Source: Planctomycetia bacterium (GTDB lineage Bacteria > Planctomycetota > Planctomycetia > Gemmatales > Gemmataceae). From it: DNA of 47,326 bases. Positions 23,058 through 31,272 of this stretch are shown one piece after another (position 1 is the stretch's first letter; every line of letters starts with the position of its first letter). A program made the translations under genes and the position numbers. The stretch lies in contig SYHD01000254.1 of assembly GCA_005799265.1 (NCBI GenBank), positions 1-47,326 of the forward strand. The letters are read 5' to 3'. The notes below the pieces were generated by a model. That model worked only from the letters and a program-made list of their open reading frames with translations, was not told the origin of the DNA and did no database searches.

Positions 23058-24631
23058 TTCGTCACCTGACTTTCCCGTCTTGCGTTCGCCAACCCATTAC
23101 CATGAATCCCTGTGCGCGCGTTTGGATCGCCGCGCCCTTGCAGGTACGCGCGCCAGAAACACAGTTGCTCCGAGCGCGCCAGACGAACGGTCTCACGGAT
23201 CAGTTCCTTGGCCGCCAATTCCTGCCACGACGCCCGCCCGCGCAGCAGTGGTTCGACCTGGGCCAGACAGACCTCTCCCGTCGCGGGCACGACGCCGAGA
23301 CGCTGGGCCCACGTTTCACCCCCGGGCAATCGATAACCTGCGTCGTGAATCTTGCGTATCATCTCGCCTGCTTTCCGCAACAAAGCGCGCCGCCGCGCCA
23401 ACGGCGCGTCGGCCAGGGCGTCTTCAAATGGAATCGTTCCTTGCAGCTTCACAGCGGCGACGACCCGGCTGGACGACCAGCTCACCGCCAGCAAACGCGG
23501 CGCGGGCACGCCGAAGCGTTGCAGCCGAAATAGCGTATGTGCCAAGGGGGGCAACTCCGTCGCAGCCGCCTGGTTCGCCCACCCGCGCAGTTGCACCATT
23601 GCCGTGCTCGAAGCGCCGGCCACGAACGTGACATCGCTCGTCATCCGCGTTGCGACCGCAGACAGTTGATCCAGCCACCCCGGCAAGCGCCCGCCCAGTT
23701 CCTCGAAATAAGAGCGCACGACCAGCAAGCTCCCGTCGTGCAACGGCACGAACTGCTGATCGGCCGGTACGAGCGCCCGCTGGCCAATTTCACGAATGCC
23801 GCGCCGACGGAGCAAACGCACCGCCTTCATCCGCACCTGACGCGCCGCCCGAGCGAGCGATGGCCGGTCCGCGTGCGCTGTGGTTTTCAGGTAGGTGCGC
23901 AGAACGCGACAACGTGTACGATCGCTCGCCAGCGTCTGATGCAGCGTCGCATCGAGAACGGCGAGATCGCGCACGCGCACGCGCCAGGGCACAACGCGGC
24001 GATGGCGTGAACGCTGCCAATCCAGAATCGACACGCGGTACCCAGCGCCATTTTCCGATACGAGAACGTGCTTCGCGTACAGGTCTGGATGATCGAAACC
24101 TGCATCGTGCAGGCGCGCCAGTTCGCGGCCAAGCGTCGCGGCCAGGCGCGCACGGCGTTCTTCATTCGTGAGCGTCGGCAGGAATGCACGTAGATCGCTC
24201 ATGCCTACTTCGTCGCGCAAGAGCACGAACGCCCGGCGTCCATCCTCGCCGAGGGCGACGACGTCCGGGCAACCGACGCCGGCTCGGCGCAACGCCTGCA
24301 ATGTCGCCGCCTCGCGCACCGCCGTCGCGCACCAGCCGAAGCCGTCCCAGGCGTTGCGCAACCGCTCGCGCCATGTGACTGCGGTCTGCTTCTTCAAGTA
24401 GAACGAAGGTAATTGTTCACTCCTCTCCCCTATACTCAGGGGAGAGGGGTGAACGGCAACGAACGAAGGTCCAGTCGCATTGGACCCGGACGCGAGGAAT
24501 ACCTGTTCGACTTGCCGATCGCGATGACGATTGACGAGAATCCCCTCCCAGTCAAGAAATACCCGTGCCGCGTCCCAGCGACGTTCCCGAAACGTCGGCG
24601 CCTCGCCCGGCAGTATTTCGACCCAGCTCAT
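23054..24631 (-). CDS. Tandem LPS-kinase-like protein; second domain degenerate
   Basis: A 525-residue protein with two kinase-like domains. Domain 1 (about 1-250) has the catalytic loop HDAGFDHPDLYAKHVLV (His181, Asp183) and ILDWQRS (Asp204), so it looks active as a WaaP/Kdo-type kinase. Domain 2 (about 290-500) keeps the N-lobe strands and a KIHDAGYRLPGGETW loop but lacks the HxD and DFG-type aspartates, so it is probably a pseudokinase. Residues 58-77 of domain 1 are an insertion encoded by a palindromic element with flanking 10-bp repeats. ATG 24631, two bases past the waaF stop, is chosen with AAAGG upstream; GTG 24658 is an alternative. Confidence 0.82.
   Translation of the reverse strand: MSWVEILPGEAPTFRERRWDAARVFLDWEGILVNRHRDRQVEQVFLASGSNATGPSFVAVHPSPLSIGERSEQLPSFYLKKQTAVTWRERLRNAWDGFGWCATAVREAATLQALRRAGVGCPDVVALGEDGRRAFVLLRDEVGMSDLRAFLPTLTNEERRARLAATLGRELARLHDAGFDHPDLYAKHVLVSENGAGYRVSILDWQRSRHRRVVPWRVRVRDLAVLDATLHQTLASDRTRCRVLRTYLKTTAHADRPSLARAARQVRMKAVRLLRRRGIREIGQRALVPADQQFVPLHDGSLLVVRSYFEELGGRLPGWLDQLSAVATRMTSDVTFVAGASSTAMVQLRGWANQAAATELPPLAHTLFRLQRFGVPAPRLLAVSWSSSRVVAAVKLQGTIPFEDALADAPLARRRALLRKAGEMIRKIHDAGYRLPGGETWAQRLGVVPATGEVCLAQVEPLLRGRASWQELAAKELIRETVRLARSEQLCFWRAYLQGRGDPNARTGIHGNGLANARRESQVTK
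24401..24470. mobile_element. Palindromic element inserted in-frame, flanked by 10-bp direct repeats
   Basis: The perfect direct repeat GAACGAAGGT lies at 24401-24410 and 24461-24470. Between them are arms 24415-24431 and 24438-24454 (16 of 17 matched). The gain is exactly 60 bases, or 20 codons, in the kinase gene. The loop wording CTGAGTATAG matches CTGAGTACAG of the related repeat at 46151-46188. This looks like a target-site duplication from an insertion. Confidence 0.8.
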
Positions 24632-24632
24632 G

Positions 24633-25691
24633 TCACGATGCCTTTCGCTTCGGGACACTCGACACGCGTTCGAGCAAATTCACCGCCGCCGTGAAAACCT
24701 CGGCCGGCGTCAGCAAACGCATACAGGCATGATCGGTCGGGCACGCGCGCAACTGGCACGGACCGCACGGGACCTTCTTCTGCAAGTTGATTTCCTTGTC
24801 GAAATATGTTCGCGTCCAGTCGATGAAGGTCGGGCCGTACAGCGACACGACCGGCCGATTAAATGCCGCCGCGAAGTGGCGCGGTCCGCTGTCGGTCGTC
24901 ACGAGAAGCGCGGCGCGGCGAACCAGCGCCTTGGTCAAGCCGAGCGAGAGCGGCTCGTCGGCAAGCGCCGTCACCCCCGGGCGATTCGCGCGCTGGGCGA
25001 TGGCGCGCGCCTGTTCGCGTTCGCTCGGCCCACACAAGACCAATACCCTGGCCGCGCGCGCGTCGACGAGTTCCTGGGCCAGAGCGGCGAACGATTCCGT
25101 CGGCCAGAACTTCGCCGCTCCGAACGCCGCTCCAGGATTCAGGCACACGACTTCCTCGTCCGCTTGAATACGAAATTTATCGTATACGGCATCCGCAGCC
25201 GACTCGTCCGCGGCGGTCGTGAACAGCTCCATGCGATAACCGGGCCAGGCGCAGCCGGCCGCATGAGCGAGTCGGTTGTAATCGTCGATGACCGGGCTTG
25301 GCTTGAAGGATCCAGCCTCGTCGCGAATCGGCGCCAGGCGGTCGGTAAGCAGCCAGCCTCGGCCATCGCGTTGAAAGCCCACGCGCCGCCTGCACCTACC
25401 CAGCCAGGCGGCAAGCCCGGAACGAAACGAGTTCGGGAACAGCACGGCAAGATCGATCTGGGCGCGCCGCAGTTGCCAGGCAACGTTCGGCCAGCGCTGG
25501 GCCCATGGACCCTGGCGATCAAGAAACAGATATCCATTGAACCACGGCGCGCCTTCCAGCACACCGGCGACGTATGGCCGGCAAACCGCGACGATGCGCG
25601 CCGATGCAAACTGTCGGCGCAAGGCACGAAGGGCCGGTGTCGCCATCACGACGTCGCCGATCCAATTTGGAAGAAATAGTGCAATGTTCAT
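24633..25691 (-). CDS. waaF: Lipopolysaccharide heptosyltransferase (GT9, WaaF/RfaF-like)
   Basis: A 352-residue GT9 enzyme. It transfers L-glycero-D-manno-heptose from ADP-heptose to the LPS inner core. MNIALFLPNWIGDVVMATPALRALRR is the classic N-terminus, with GAAFGAAKFWP (the nucleotide-sugar loop) and TTDSGPRHFAAAFNRPVVSLYGPT toward the C-terminus. A CGPC...C pair near the end is a common extra in WaaF-type proteins. Whether it adds heptose I or II cannot be told; the family pattern leans to WaaF. It sits two bases before the tandem kinase start and 64 bases downstream of hldE, so the block makes and uses ADP-heptose. Confidence 0.88.
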   Translation of the reverse strand: MNIALFLPNWIGDVVMATPALRALRRQFASARIVAVCRPYVAGVLEGAPWFNGYLFLDRQGPWAQRWPNVAWQLRRAQIDLAVLFPNSFRSGLAAWLGRCRRRVGFQRDGRGWLLTDRLAPIRDEAGSFKPSPVIDDYNRLAHAAGCAWPGYRMELFTTAADESAADAVYDKFRIQADEEVVCLNPGAAFGAAKFWPTESFAALAQELVDARAARVLVLCGPSEREQARAIAQRANRPGVTALADEPLSLGLTKALVRRAALLVTTDSGPRHFAAAFNRPVVSLYGPTFIDWTRTYFDKEINLQKKVPCGPCQLRACPTDHACMRLLTPAEVFTAAVNLLERVSSVPKRKAS

Positions 25692-25710
25692 GGCTGCCCT
25701 GATCTTCGCC

Positions 25711-25740
25711 TAGCGCTCGCAAGGCGCCGCGCGAGCGCCA
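25711..25740. repeat. Short inverted repeat in the hldE-waaF gap
   Basis: Arms TAGCGCTCGC (25711-25720) and GCGAGCGCCA (25731-25740) match at 9 of 10 positions around a 10-base loop. The GCGAGCGC(C)AAAC end resembles 5177-5227. Confidence 0.7.
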
Positions 25741-25754
25741 AACAAGTGCGACTG

Positions 25755-27239
25755 TCACGCCGCCCGCATCCGATCGATCAGGTTCGTCGTCGAATGCCCC
25801 TGGTGCAGCGTCGCCAGGTGGCAGCGCCCGCCGTAGGATTCGACGAACTGCGACCCGACAACCTCGTCCTTGGAGTAATCCGAACCTTTGACGAGCACGT
25901 CCGGGCGGATCGTTTGAATCACCTGCATGGGCGTCGCTTCCTCGAAGACCGTGACGAAATCCACCGCTTGCAAACTCGCCAGCACCAGCGAGCGCGCCGC
26001 CAACGCCTGCACCGGTCGCGACATGCCCTTGAGCGCTCGCACGCTGGCATCACTGTTGAGCCCGACAACGAGCAGGTCGCCCTGCGCCCGCGCTTCCTGC
26101 AGATACTGCACGTGCCCCGCGTGCAGCACGTCGAAACAGCCGTTGGTGAAGACGATCCGCTGTCCCAGCCGACGGCGATAGTCCAATTCTTGCACCAACG
26201 GTTCCAGCGCGAGCACCTTGTTTGACGACGGCGCGGCCGTGTGGCCCGGCTGCAGCAGGTCGCACAGGATCTCTTCGCGCGTCACGGTGGCGACGCCGAT
26301 TTTCTCGACTTCGAGACCGCCGGCGATGTTGGCGAGCTGGATGGCCAATTCGTAGTCGGCGCCCGACGCCAGCGCGAGGCCCAGAACGCTCATGACCATG
26401 TCGCCGGCCCCGGTGATGTCGTAGACGTGCCGCGGCCGAGTCCGAAAATGCTTGGCCCGGCCGTCACGATGCTTCAGGGCCATGCCGTCCTTGTCGAGCG
26501 TGATGATAGCGGCGTCGAGGTCGAGCTTCTCTTGCAGATCCTGGGCGGCCAGCCAGACTTCGTTCATGTCGTTGAGGACGCGGTTGCTCGCCAGGCCCGC
26601 TTCGAGCCGGTTCGGCGTGATCGCGGAACAGCCGTGGTAACGGCGATAATCGTGCCCGCGAATCGGGTCGGCGATCACCTTGATCCCCCTGGCGCGAGCC
26701 GCACTGATGAGCGCGCTCAAGAGAGCCGGCGTGCAGACCCCCTTGTCGTAATCGCTGATAAGAACGATGTCCGTCGTCTTCATGAGGTGTTGCGCAACGG
26801 TGGTGATCTGCTCGCAAATCGTCTCGCTAATTGGGCGCCGATCCTCGTAATCGACGCGGATCATCTGCTGCGGATGGCGATGCTGGGCCCGACCGACGTA
26901 GCGCTCCTTCACCGTGCTCGGCCGCGCGAGGTCGGTGATGACGGCTTCATGATCGATGCAGAGATCGGTAAGCATCTGGCGAATACGGCCGCCGTCGTGA
27001 TCGTTGCCGACGATGCCGGCAAGCATCACTTTGGCGCCGAGTGCGCGCAGCATGGTGGCGACGCTCGACGCTCCACCCAGACGCTCTTCGCGACGATCCG
27101 CGCGCAAGAGGATGACCGGCGCCTCCTGGCTGATGCGCTCGGCGTCGCCCCAGACATAGCGATCCATCATGACGTCGCCGACGACCAGCACGCGCGGCGC
27201 GCCCAGGTTTTGCACGAGATCGACCAATTCCTTGGACAT
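25755..27239 (-). CDS. hldE: Bifunctional heptose-7-phosphate kinase / heptose-1-phosphate adenylyltransferase
   Basis: A 494-residue two-domain enzyme. The N-terminal ribokinase-like domain (about 1-335) has VLVVGDVMMDRYVWGDAERISQEAPV, GGASSVATMLRALG and the DITGAGDMVMSVLGLALA catalytic block. The C-terminal nucleotidyltransferase (about 350-494) has VFTNGCFDVLHAGHVQYL with its HAGH motif. Together they make D-glycero-D-manno-heptose 1,7-bisphosphate and then ADP-heptose, the donor for the heptosyltransferase next door. GmhA, GmhB and HldD are not in the window. ATG 27239 has GGAGGG seven bases upstream; the longer frame from 27647 is rejected. Confidence 0.93.
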   Translation of the reverse strand: MSKELVDLVQNLGAPRVLVVGDVMMDRYVWGDAERISQEAPVILLRADRREERLGGASSVATMLRALGAKVMLAGIVGNDHDGGRIRQMLTDLCIDHEAVITDLARPSTVKERYVGRAQHRHPQQMIRVDYEDRRPISETICEQITTVAQHLMKTTDIVLISDYDKGVCTPALLSALISAARARGIKVIADPIRGHDYRRYHGCSAITPNRLEAGLASNRVLNDMNEVWLAAQDLQEKLDLDAAIITLDKDGMALKHRDGRAKHFRTRPRHVYDITGAGDMVMSVLGLALASGADYELAIQLANIAGGLEVEKIGVATVTREEILCDLLQPGHTAAPSSNKVLALEPLVQELDYRRRLGQRIVFTNGCFDVLHAGHVQYLQEARAQGDLLVVGLNSDASVRALKGMSRPVQALAARSLVLASLQAVDFVTVFEEATPMQVIQTIRPDVLVKGSDYSKDEVVGSQFVESYGGRCHLATLHQGHSTTNLIDRMRAA

Positions 27240-27258
27240 CGAGATTCCCTCCATGGAT

Positions 27259-27320
27259 AAGGAGCCGCGCACGAACGAAGCGGCTCGCCAGGAGACCGCT
27301 TCGTTCGTGCGCGGCTCCTT
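27259..27320. repeat. Perfect 25-bp inverted repeat upstream of hldE
   Basis: Arms 27259-27283 and 27296-27320 are perfect reverse complements with a 12-base loop. The arm reads AAGGAGCCGCGCACGAACG at its outer end. It lies between the unknown gene and hldE, ending about five bases from the hldE ribosome site. Confidence 0.94.
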
Positions 27321-27331
27321 GGGTATTGCTC

Positions 27332-28366
27332 TCACGCTGCGTGCGCGGATTCTGTAGTCGTCTTCGAGGATTGCTTGGCAAGCTGGCATGTGACCGCCAG
27401 GTGCAGCAAGGGGAGCATGATCTCGTGATGCCCGATCAACTCGATGCCTTCCGAACTCGGGCGCTCCAGCACGTTGACGCGCGAACGATATTGCGCTTGC
27501 TTGTCGAGATTCACCGTCACCAGGCCGTCGAGGTTGTGGCCGAAGTTGTTGGCGACCGACACCGCTTTGACGAAGACTTCCGGCATGATGACCGCGCTGC
27601 CGAGGTTCATCCACACGCCGTAGGCCATCGTGGCGACGACGCTGCACAGCCTGCGGAAATCGATGAGCGACGCTTCGCCCACGGCGGCGCCGGAGACGTG
27701 CGGGTGCATGTGGACGATGTCGGTGCCCAGCGCGACGTGAACGGTGCAGGGGATGCCGGCGCGATACGCGGCCAGGACGAGGCTCGATTCGTGATGGGGG
27801 CAGTCCATTTCGTCCATGTGTCGGCCCAGCGCCCAGCCTAGGCCGAGGTCGTTCTCCGCGCCATACTGAGCGGCGACCGCGAAGGCGTCGGCGGTTTCGC
27901 GGGCCATGCCGAACTCGCCCTTGGGGAGCTGCGTCGAGACGTTCTCGCTGGTCTTGCCCGCGAAGGCCAGTTCAAAGTCGTGAATCGCCGCAGAGCCGTT
28001 CATCGCCACGGTTTTGATGACGCCGCGCTGGATCAAGTCGATGAGATAAGGAGCACAGCCGGTCTTGATGACGTGCCCGCCCAGCGCGACGGCGACGGTC
28101 TTGCCTTCGCGATGCGCCCGGCACAGATGATTCGTCACGCGGCGGATGTCGTTGGCGGCGAGTTGCTTGGGCAAACTCAACAGCCATTCCTCGGCGCTGG
28201 CGCCCGCTTCGAGCGGTTGGCCGAGATCGTCGTGAAAGACCTTCGACGGCCGTGAGCTGAGATCGTAGGTCTTCAGCGCCGCCAGGTCATACGGTTTGAA
28301 TTGTTCGAGCGCCGAAAAGTGCGGCGTGTTAAGCGGTGCGTGGATGTTGGGTGTGCAGTCAGACAT
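27332..28366 (-). CDS. Conserved protein of unknown function in the LPS/heptose cluster
   Basis: A 344-residue soluble protein I recognise as a conserved family but cannot name. Notable blocks are VAVALGGHVIKTGCAPYLIDLIQRGVIKTVAMNGSAAIHDFELAFAGKTSENV, FGMARETADAF, PCTVHVALGTDIVHMHPHVSGAAVGEASLIDFRRL, MNLGSAVIMPEVFVKAVSVANN and LIGHHEIMLPLLHLAV. The glycine-rich first block and the GTDI.H.HP block suggest an alpha/beta nucleotide- or sugar-binding fold; some resemblance to deoxyhypusine-synthase-like folds is only a guess. It lies between lpxK and hldE on the same strand, which suggests a role in heptose or lipid A metabolism (inference). The length and internal conservation make it a real gene. 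Confidence 0.75.
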   Translation of the reverse strand: MSDCTPNIHAPLNTPHFSALEQFKPYDLAALKTYDLSSRPSKVFHDDLGQPLEAGASAEEWLLSLPKQLAANDIRRVTNHLCRAHREGKTVAVALGGHVIKTGCAPYLIDLIQRGVIKTVAMNGSAAIHDFELAFAGKTSENVSTQLPKGEFGMARETADAFAVAAQYGAENDLGLGWALGRHMDEMDCPHHESSLVLAAYRAGIPCTVHVALGTDIVHMHPHVSGAAVGEASLIDFRRLCSVVATMAYGVWMNLGSAVIMPEVFVKAVSVANNFGHNLDGLVTVNLDKQAQYRSRVNVLERPSSEGIELIGHHEIMLPLLHLAVTCQLAKQSSKTTTESAHAA

Positions 28367-28400
28367 GCCGGCCCCTCCTTGAGTCGGTTAGGAATCATGT

Positions 28401-28456
28401 GTTTAGCCCCGCCTCGTAGAGGCGGGCTCTCCCGCCTCTACGAGGCGGGGCTAAAC
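28401..28456. repeat. Perfect 26-bp inverted repeat providing the lpxK stop codon
   Basis: Arms 28401-28426 and 28431-28456 are perfect reverse complements with a 4-base loop. Termini GTTTAGCCCCGC and GCGGGGCTAAAC match the element at 16716. Read on the minus strand its first bases GTT TAG encode the last valine and the stop of lpxK. Confidence 0.95.
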
Positions 28457-29503
28457 GAATTTTCGCAACAAACCCTCGAGCGCATCTTGCCCCGAGGTGA
28501 TCTGCATCTGAATCGCGAGGGCCCACAGTTCGCGGTCGCCGAGGCGGTCGATGCGGATCTTGACGAGATCCTTCTGCGTCGTCGCCAGGACCGTTGTCGG
28601 CGGCAGCTGTTGGGCCCAGGCATGCAGCGATTCGACGTCGTCCTTTGAATAAGGGTGATGATCGGGAAACGTCCGCCAGGCGCCGACGTCGAGTCCGAGC
28701 TTCACCAGCGTTTGCCGAAACGCCTCCGGGTTGCCAAGGCCGCAGAATCCGGCGATCGGGCGATTCTTGATGTCCGCAAGCGCCGCCGTCTCCCCTGATG
28801 CATTGCGCCACTCCGCGGGGCGATGAGTCGATTCCGCGACGGGGACGTTCTTGACGCGCGTCACGATGTCGCGAATCTCTTGTACGGTTTCGGGCGAAGC
28901 CAGGTCACAGCGCGTGAGCAGGACCGCGTCCGCCCTCTGCAAGCTGCCGATAGGCTCGCGCAACAACCCGCGGGGCAAGAGATAACCGTGGCCCCAGGGA
29001 CAGGTGGCGTCGATCAGCACGAGATCCAGGTCGCGGTAGAGCTGCCGATGCTGGAAACCGTCGTCCAGCACCAAAATCTCGCTCTCCAATTCTTCGACCG
29101 CGGTTCGGGCCAGGGCGGCGCGGTCGGCGCCTTGCAAATGCGGCACGTCGGGCAAATTGGCTTCCAGCACCAGCGCCTCATCGTTCCGGCCCACTGCACT
29201 GCCATAGCCGCGGCTCAGCAGCGCGACTTGCAATCCAAGCTGGCGATAGAATCGTGCCACGAACTCCACGCAGGGAGTCTTGCCTGTGCCTCCCGTGGTG
29301 AGGTTACCAACGCTGACGACCGGTACCACCGCTTTGTGGACAGTCTTCCAGCCGCGCGAATAAGCCGCATTCCGCACGGCCACACCGAGCCGATAGCCAT
29401 GGCTCAATGTCCACAATCCGGCGCGTTGCAGCGTCGGCAAGGGGCCGGCGCAGTCGCCGCGGATCAGTGCGTGGAATGCATCATTCAAAGCGCAATCGCC
29501 CAC
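28451..29503 (-). CDS. lpxK: Tetraacyldisaccharide 4'-kinase (lipid A)
   Basis: A 350-residue LpxK. It phosphorylates the 4' position of tetraacyldisaccharide-1-phosphate to give lipid IVA at the inner membrane. The P-loop is SVGNLTTGGTGKTP (GGTGKT 71-76). ALLSRGYGS, the EILVLDDGFQHRQLYRDLDLVLIDA block and PRGLLREPIGSLQRADAVLLTRCD are characteristic. GLGNPEAFRQTL and FPDHHPYSKDDV are also typical. Its presence supports a genuine lipid A pathway in this organism. The last codon and TAG stop fall inside a palindrome, so the original C-terminus may have been replaced. It is first in the LPS run. Confidence 0.92.
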   Translation of the reverse strand: MGDCALNDAFHALIRGDCAGPLPTLQRAGLWTLSHGYRLGVAVRNAAYSRGWKTVHKAVVPVVSVGNLTTGGTGKTPCVEFVARFYRQLGLQVALLSRGYGSAVGRNDEALVLEANLPDVPHLQGADRAALARTAVEELESEILVLDDGFQHRQLYRDLDLVLIDATCPWGHGYLLPRGLLREPIGSLQRADAVLLTRCDLASPETVQEIRDIVTRVKNVPVAESTHRPAEWRNASGETAALADIKNRPIAGFCGLGNPEAFRQTLVKLGLDVGAWRTFPDHHPYSKDDVESLHAWAQQLPPTTVLATTQKDLVKIRIDRLGDRELWALAIQMQITSGQDALEGLLRKFV

Positions 29504-29571
29504 ACCATCAAGGAACGCTGTTATAGTCGGAAACGGAAATCGGTGTCAACGGCGATTTGCGACAGCGAATA

Positions 29572-29654
29572 ACCACGAAACACACGAAAAGTGACTTGGA
29601 GGAAACGGAATTCCCAGCCTATGCATTTTTCGCGTGGTTCGTGTGTTTCGTGGT
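29572..29654. repeat. Inverted repeat of ACCACGAAACACACGAA type
   Basis: Arms 29572-29588 and 29638-29654 are perfect 17-bp reverse complements with a 49-base loop. It lies between the VWA gene end and the lpxK start, both on the minus strand. Similar wording is common in environmental bacteria (general knowledge). Confidence 0.88.
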
Positions 29655-29666
29655 CGATCTCCCGGG

Positions 29667-30812
29667 CTACTTCTTCTTCTCGTCGACGCCGTACTGAATG
29701 TTGGCGCGATTCGCCTGGCGCTGAAGGATCTGCAGCACCTGATTATCGAAGCTGTCGCGCGCACGGTTTTTCGTGTCCTCGGCCAACTTCTTGTTGATGA
29801 ACTCGCCACGCTTCTTGTCGAGCTCGATCGCCTTTTTGCTCAGCTCCAGGCGTTGCTGTTCGATCCTGGCGACGATCTCCTTCTGCTCGGTAACGTTCTT
29901 GCCTTGCAGTTCTTGGGGCAGTTCGTCCTTCTTCAGCTCGTCGAGCTTGACCTTGCCGTCCTTGAGTTGCTGCACGAGGTCATACGCGGTCGCGGCATTG
30001 TTGCGCGCGTTGAAGGCGGCGCGATCGGCCTGGGCGGCGGCGGGCAGGGCGGCGCTCTCCGCGAGTTTCAGCTTGCCTGATACTTGAGCGTCCTTCTTGC
30101 CGAACAGGAGCTGCGTCTTGTTGATCTCGACGTTGATCTTCGCCAGATCGGCGTCGTACGGCGTGGTCGTCGCGACCACCGGGCCGCCCGTGGCGTCGAT
30201 CTGCACGTAGGAGCCCTCGGCGCCACGGCTGATGTCGAGCCAGTATTTCTTCGTATCCGCGTTGTCGCCGCACTGCACGGCGTTGATGATGATGTCGTTC
30301 TTGACTGCGAGCTTGCAGGTATCGGGATACTTCACGTCATCGGGATAATCCATATGCGGCGGCGCGTCGCCGACGAGGAAGATCATCTTGAGCGTCTTCT
30401 TGTCTTTGCTCCAGGAGATCTTGGTGACGGCTTCATGCAACGCCTGATTGACGCTCTCGGGAAAATCGCCGCCGCCCGCCGCATGGAAGCCCATGAGATG
30501 GCCGTGGATGGCGTCGAGATCATCGTTGAGATCGATGACCTTGGTGACATAGGCATCCTTGCGATCGCGATAGGCGACCAGGCCGATCTTGACCAACGGC
30601 GACGGCGTGCCGCTGGAAATCTGGTTGGAGATCGACCAGATTTTCTGCTTGGCGGCGTTGATGAGCCCCGTCATGCTGCCGGTCGTGTCCAGGACGAAGA
30701 CGACCTCGACGCGCGGCCGTTCGTCTTTTTTGACGGGTTCCTGGCCGTTCGCCAAGGTCATGCTCAGGAGGCCAAGGGTCAGGCCGAGGATCAGATTGCG
30801 GTAGGAGAACAT
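29667..30812 (-). CDS. Secreted/periplasmic von Willebrand factor A-domain protein
   Basis: A 381-residue protein with a signal peptide (MFSYRNLILGLTLGLLSMTLANG). A VWA domain spans about 34-220, with the MIDAS motif LDTTGSM (Asp42, Ser46), a threonine in the middle and FLVGDAPPH for the later aspartate. A charged helical C-terminal part (about 260-381, Lys/Glu/Gln-rich with LQGKNVTEQKEIVARIEQQR) follows. VWA proteins of this type bind metals and mediate protein interactions; no enzymatic part is evident. AAGGAG lies seven bases before ATG 30812. It is a stand-alone gene between the protease remnant and lpxK. Confidence 0.83.
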   Translation of the reverse strand: MFSYRNLILGLTLGLLSMTLANGQEPVKKDERPRVEVVFVLDTTGSMTGLINAAKQKIWSISNQISSGTPSPLVKIGLVAYRDRKDAYVTKVIDLNDDLDAIHGHLMGFHAAGGGDFPESVNQALHEAVTKISWSKDKKTLKMIFLVGDAPPHMDYPDDVKYPDTCKLAVKNDIIINAVQCGDNADTKKYWLDISRGAEGSYVQIDATGGPVVATTTPYDADLAKINVEINKTQLLFGKKDAQVSGKLKLAESAALPAAAQADRAAFNARNNAATAYDLVQQLKDGKVKLDELKKDELPQELQGKNVTEQKEIVARIEQQRLELSKKAIELDKKRGEFINKKLAEDTKNRARDSFDNQVLQILQRQANRANIQYGVDEKKK

Positions 30813-30900
30813 CGCTCGCTCCTTGGATGAATGGGGTAGACAATAATAGGACGAGCGAGGCGGGCAGAAAGTTTGGCGCGCGGCGACCTTCGGCGGCACC

Positions 30901-31272
30901 TCAGGGGAGTGGAAGAATTTCCACCAAACCGCCCCGCACGACCTCGACCAGCAGCTTGTGGCCCGCCAGCAGGCGCATGCCCAACAGCGACTCGTTTCCA
31001 ACGGCTGACACCAGCACGGCCCGCCAAGTGCTGCCCCAAGCTACCTCCGCGGCAAAGATGTCGTAAGTGCGCACCGACCCGTCCGCAAGCACCGCGATAC
31101 CACCTGACTATCGAACGAGGCCCAGTGCGATCACCATGGCCGTAGGCAGTGTTAGGGACGAAGTGAAACCGGAATCGACGATGAAATCCACGTCCGCCTC
31201 GACCCCGCCAGGTCCGCGCACACGCAGGCGGACAATGGCCTCGTTGCGAAGGTTCACGACCCCCTGGATCAT
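30901..31272 (-). pseudogene. Clan AA aspartic protease, interrupted by in-frame TAG
   Basis: In one continuous frame the sequence reads MIQGVVNLRNEAIVRLRVRG..., then DFIVDSGFTSSLTLPTAMVIALGLVR, TAG (31108-31110), SGGIAVLADGSVRTYDIFAAEVAWGS..., LLGMRLLAGHKLLVEVVRGGLVEI. This is the layout of the small retropepsin-like bacterial family with a D[ST]GF catalytic motif and a LLGM..L.G block. Only the single nonsense codon separates the two halves, so it is a recent knock-out, a sequencing error, or a readthrough site. The start ATG overlaps the stop of the upstream partner gene as ATGA. Without readthrough the truncated product lacks the second half of the fold. Confidence 0.72.

Noticed and set aside
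26241..27260. 339-codon plus-strand frame opposite hldE
   Set aside because: No domain; the minus strand encodes a clear HldE.
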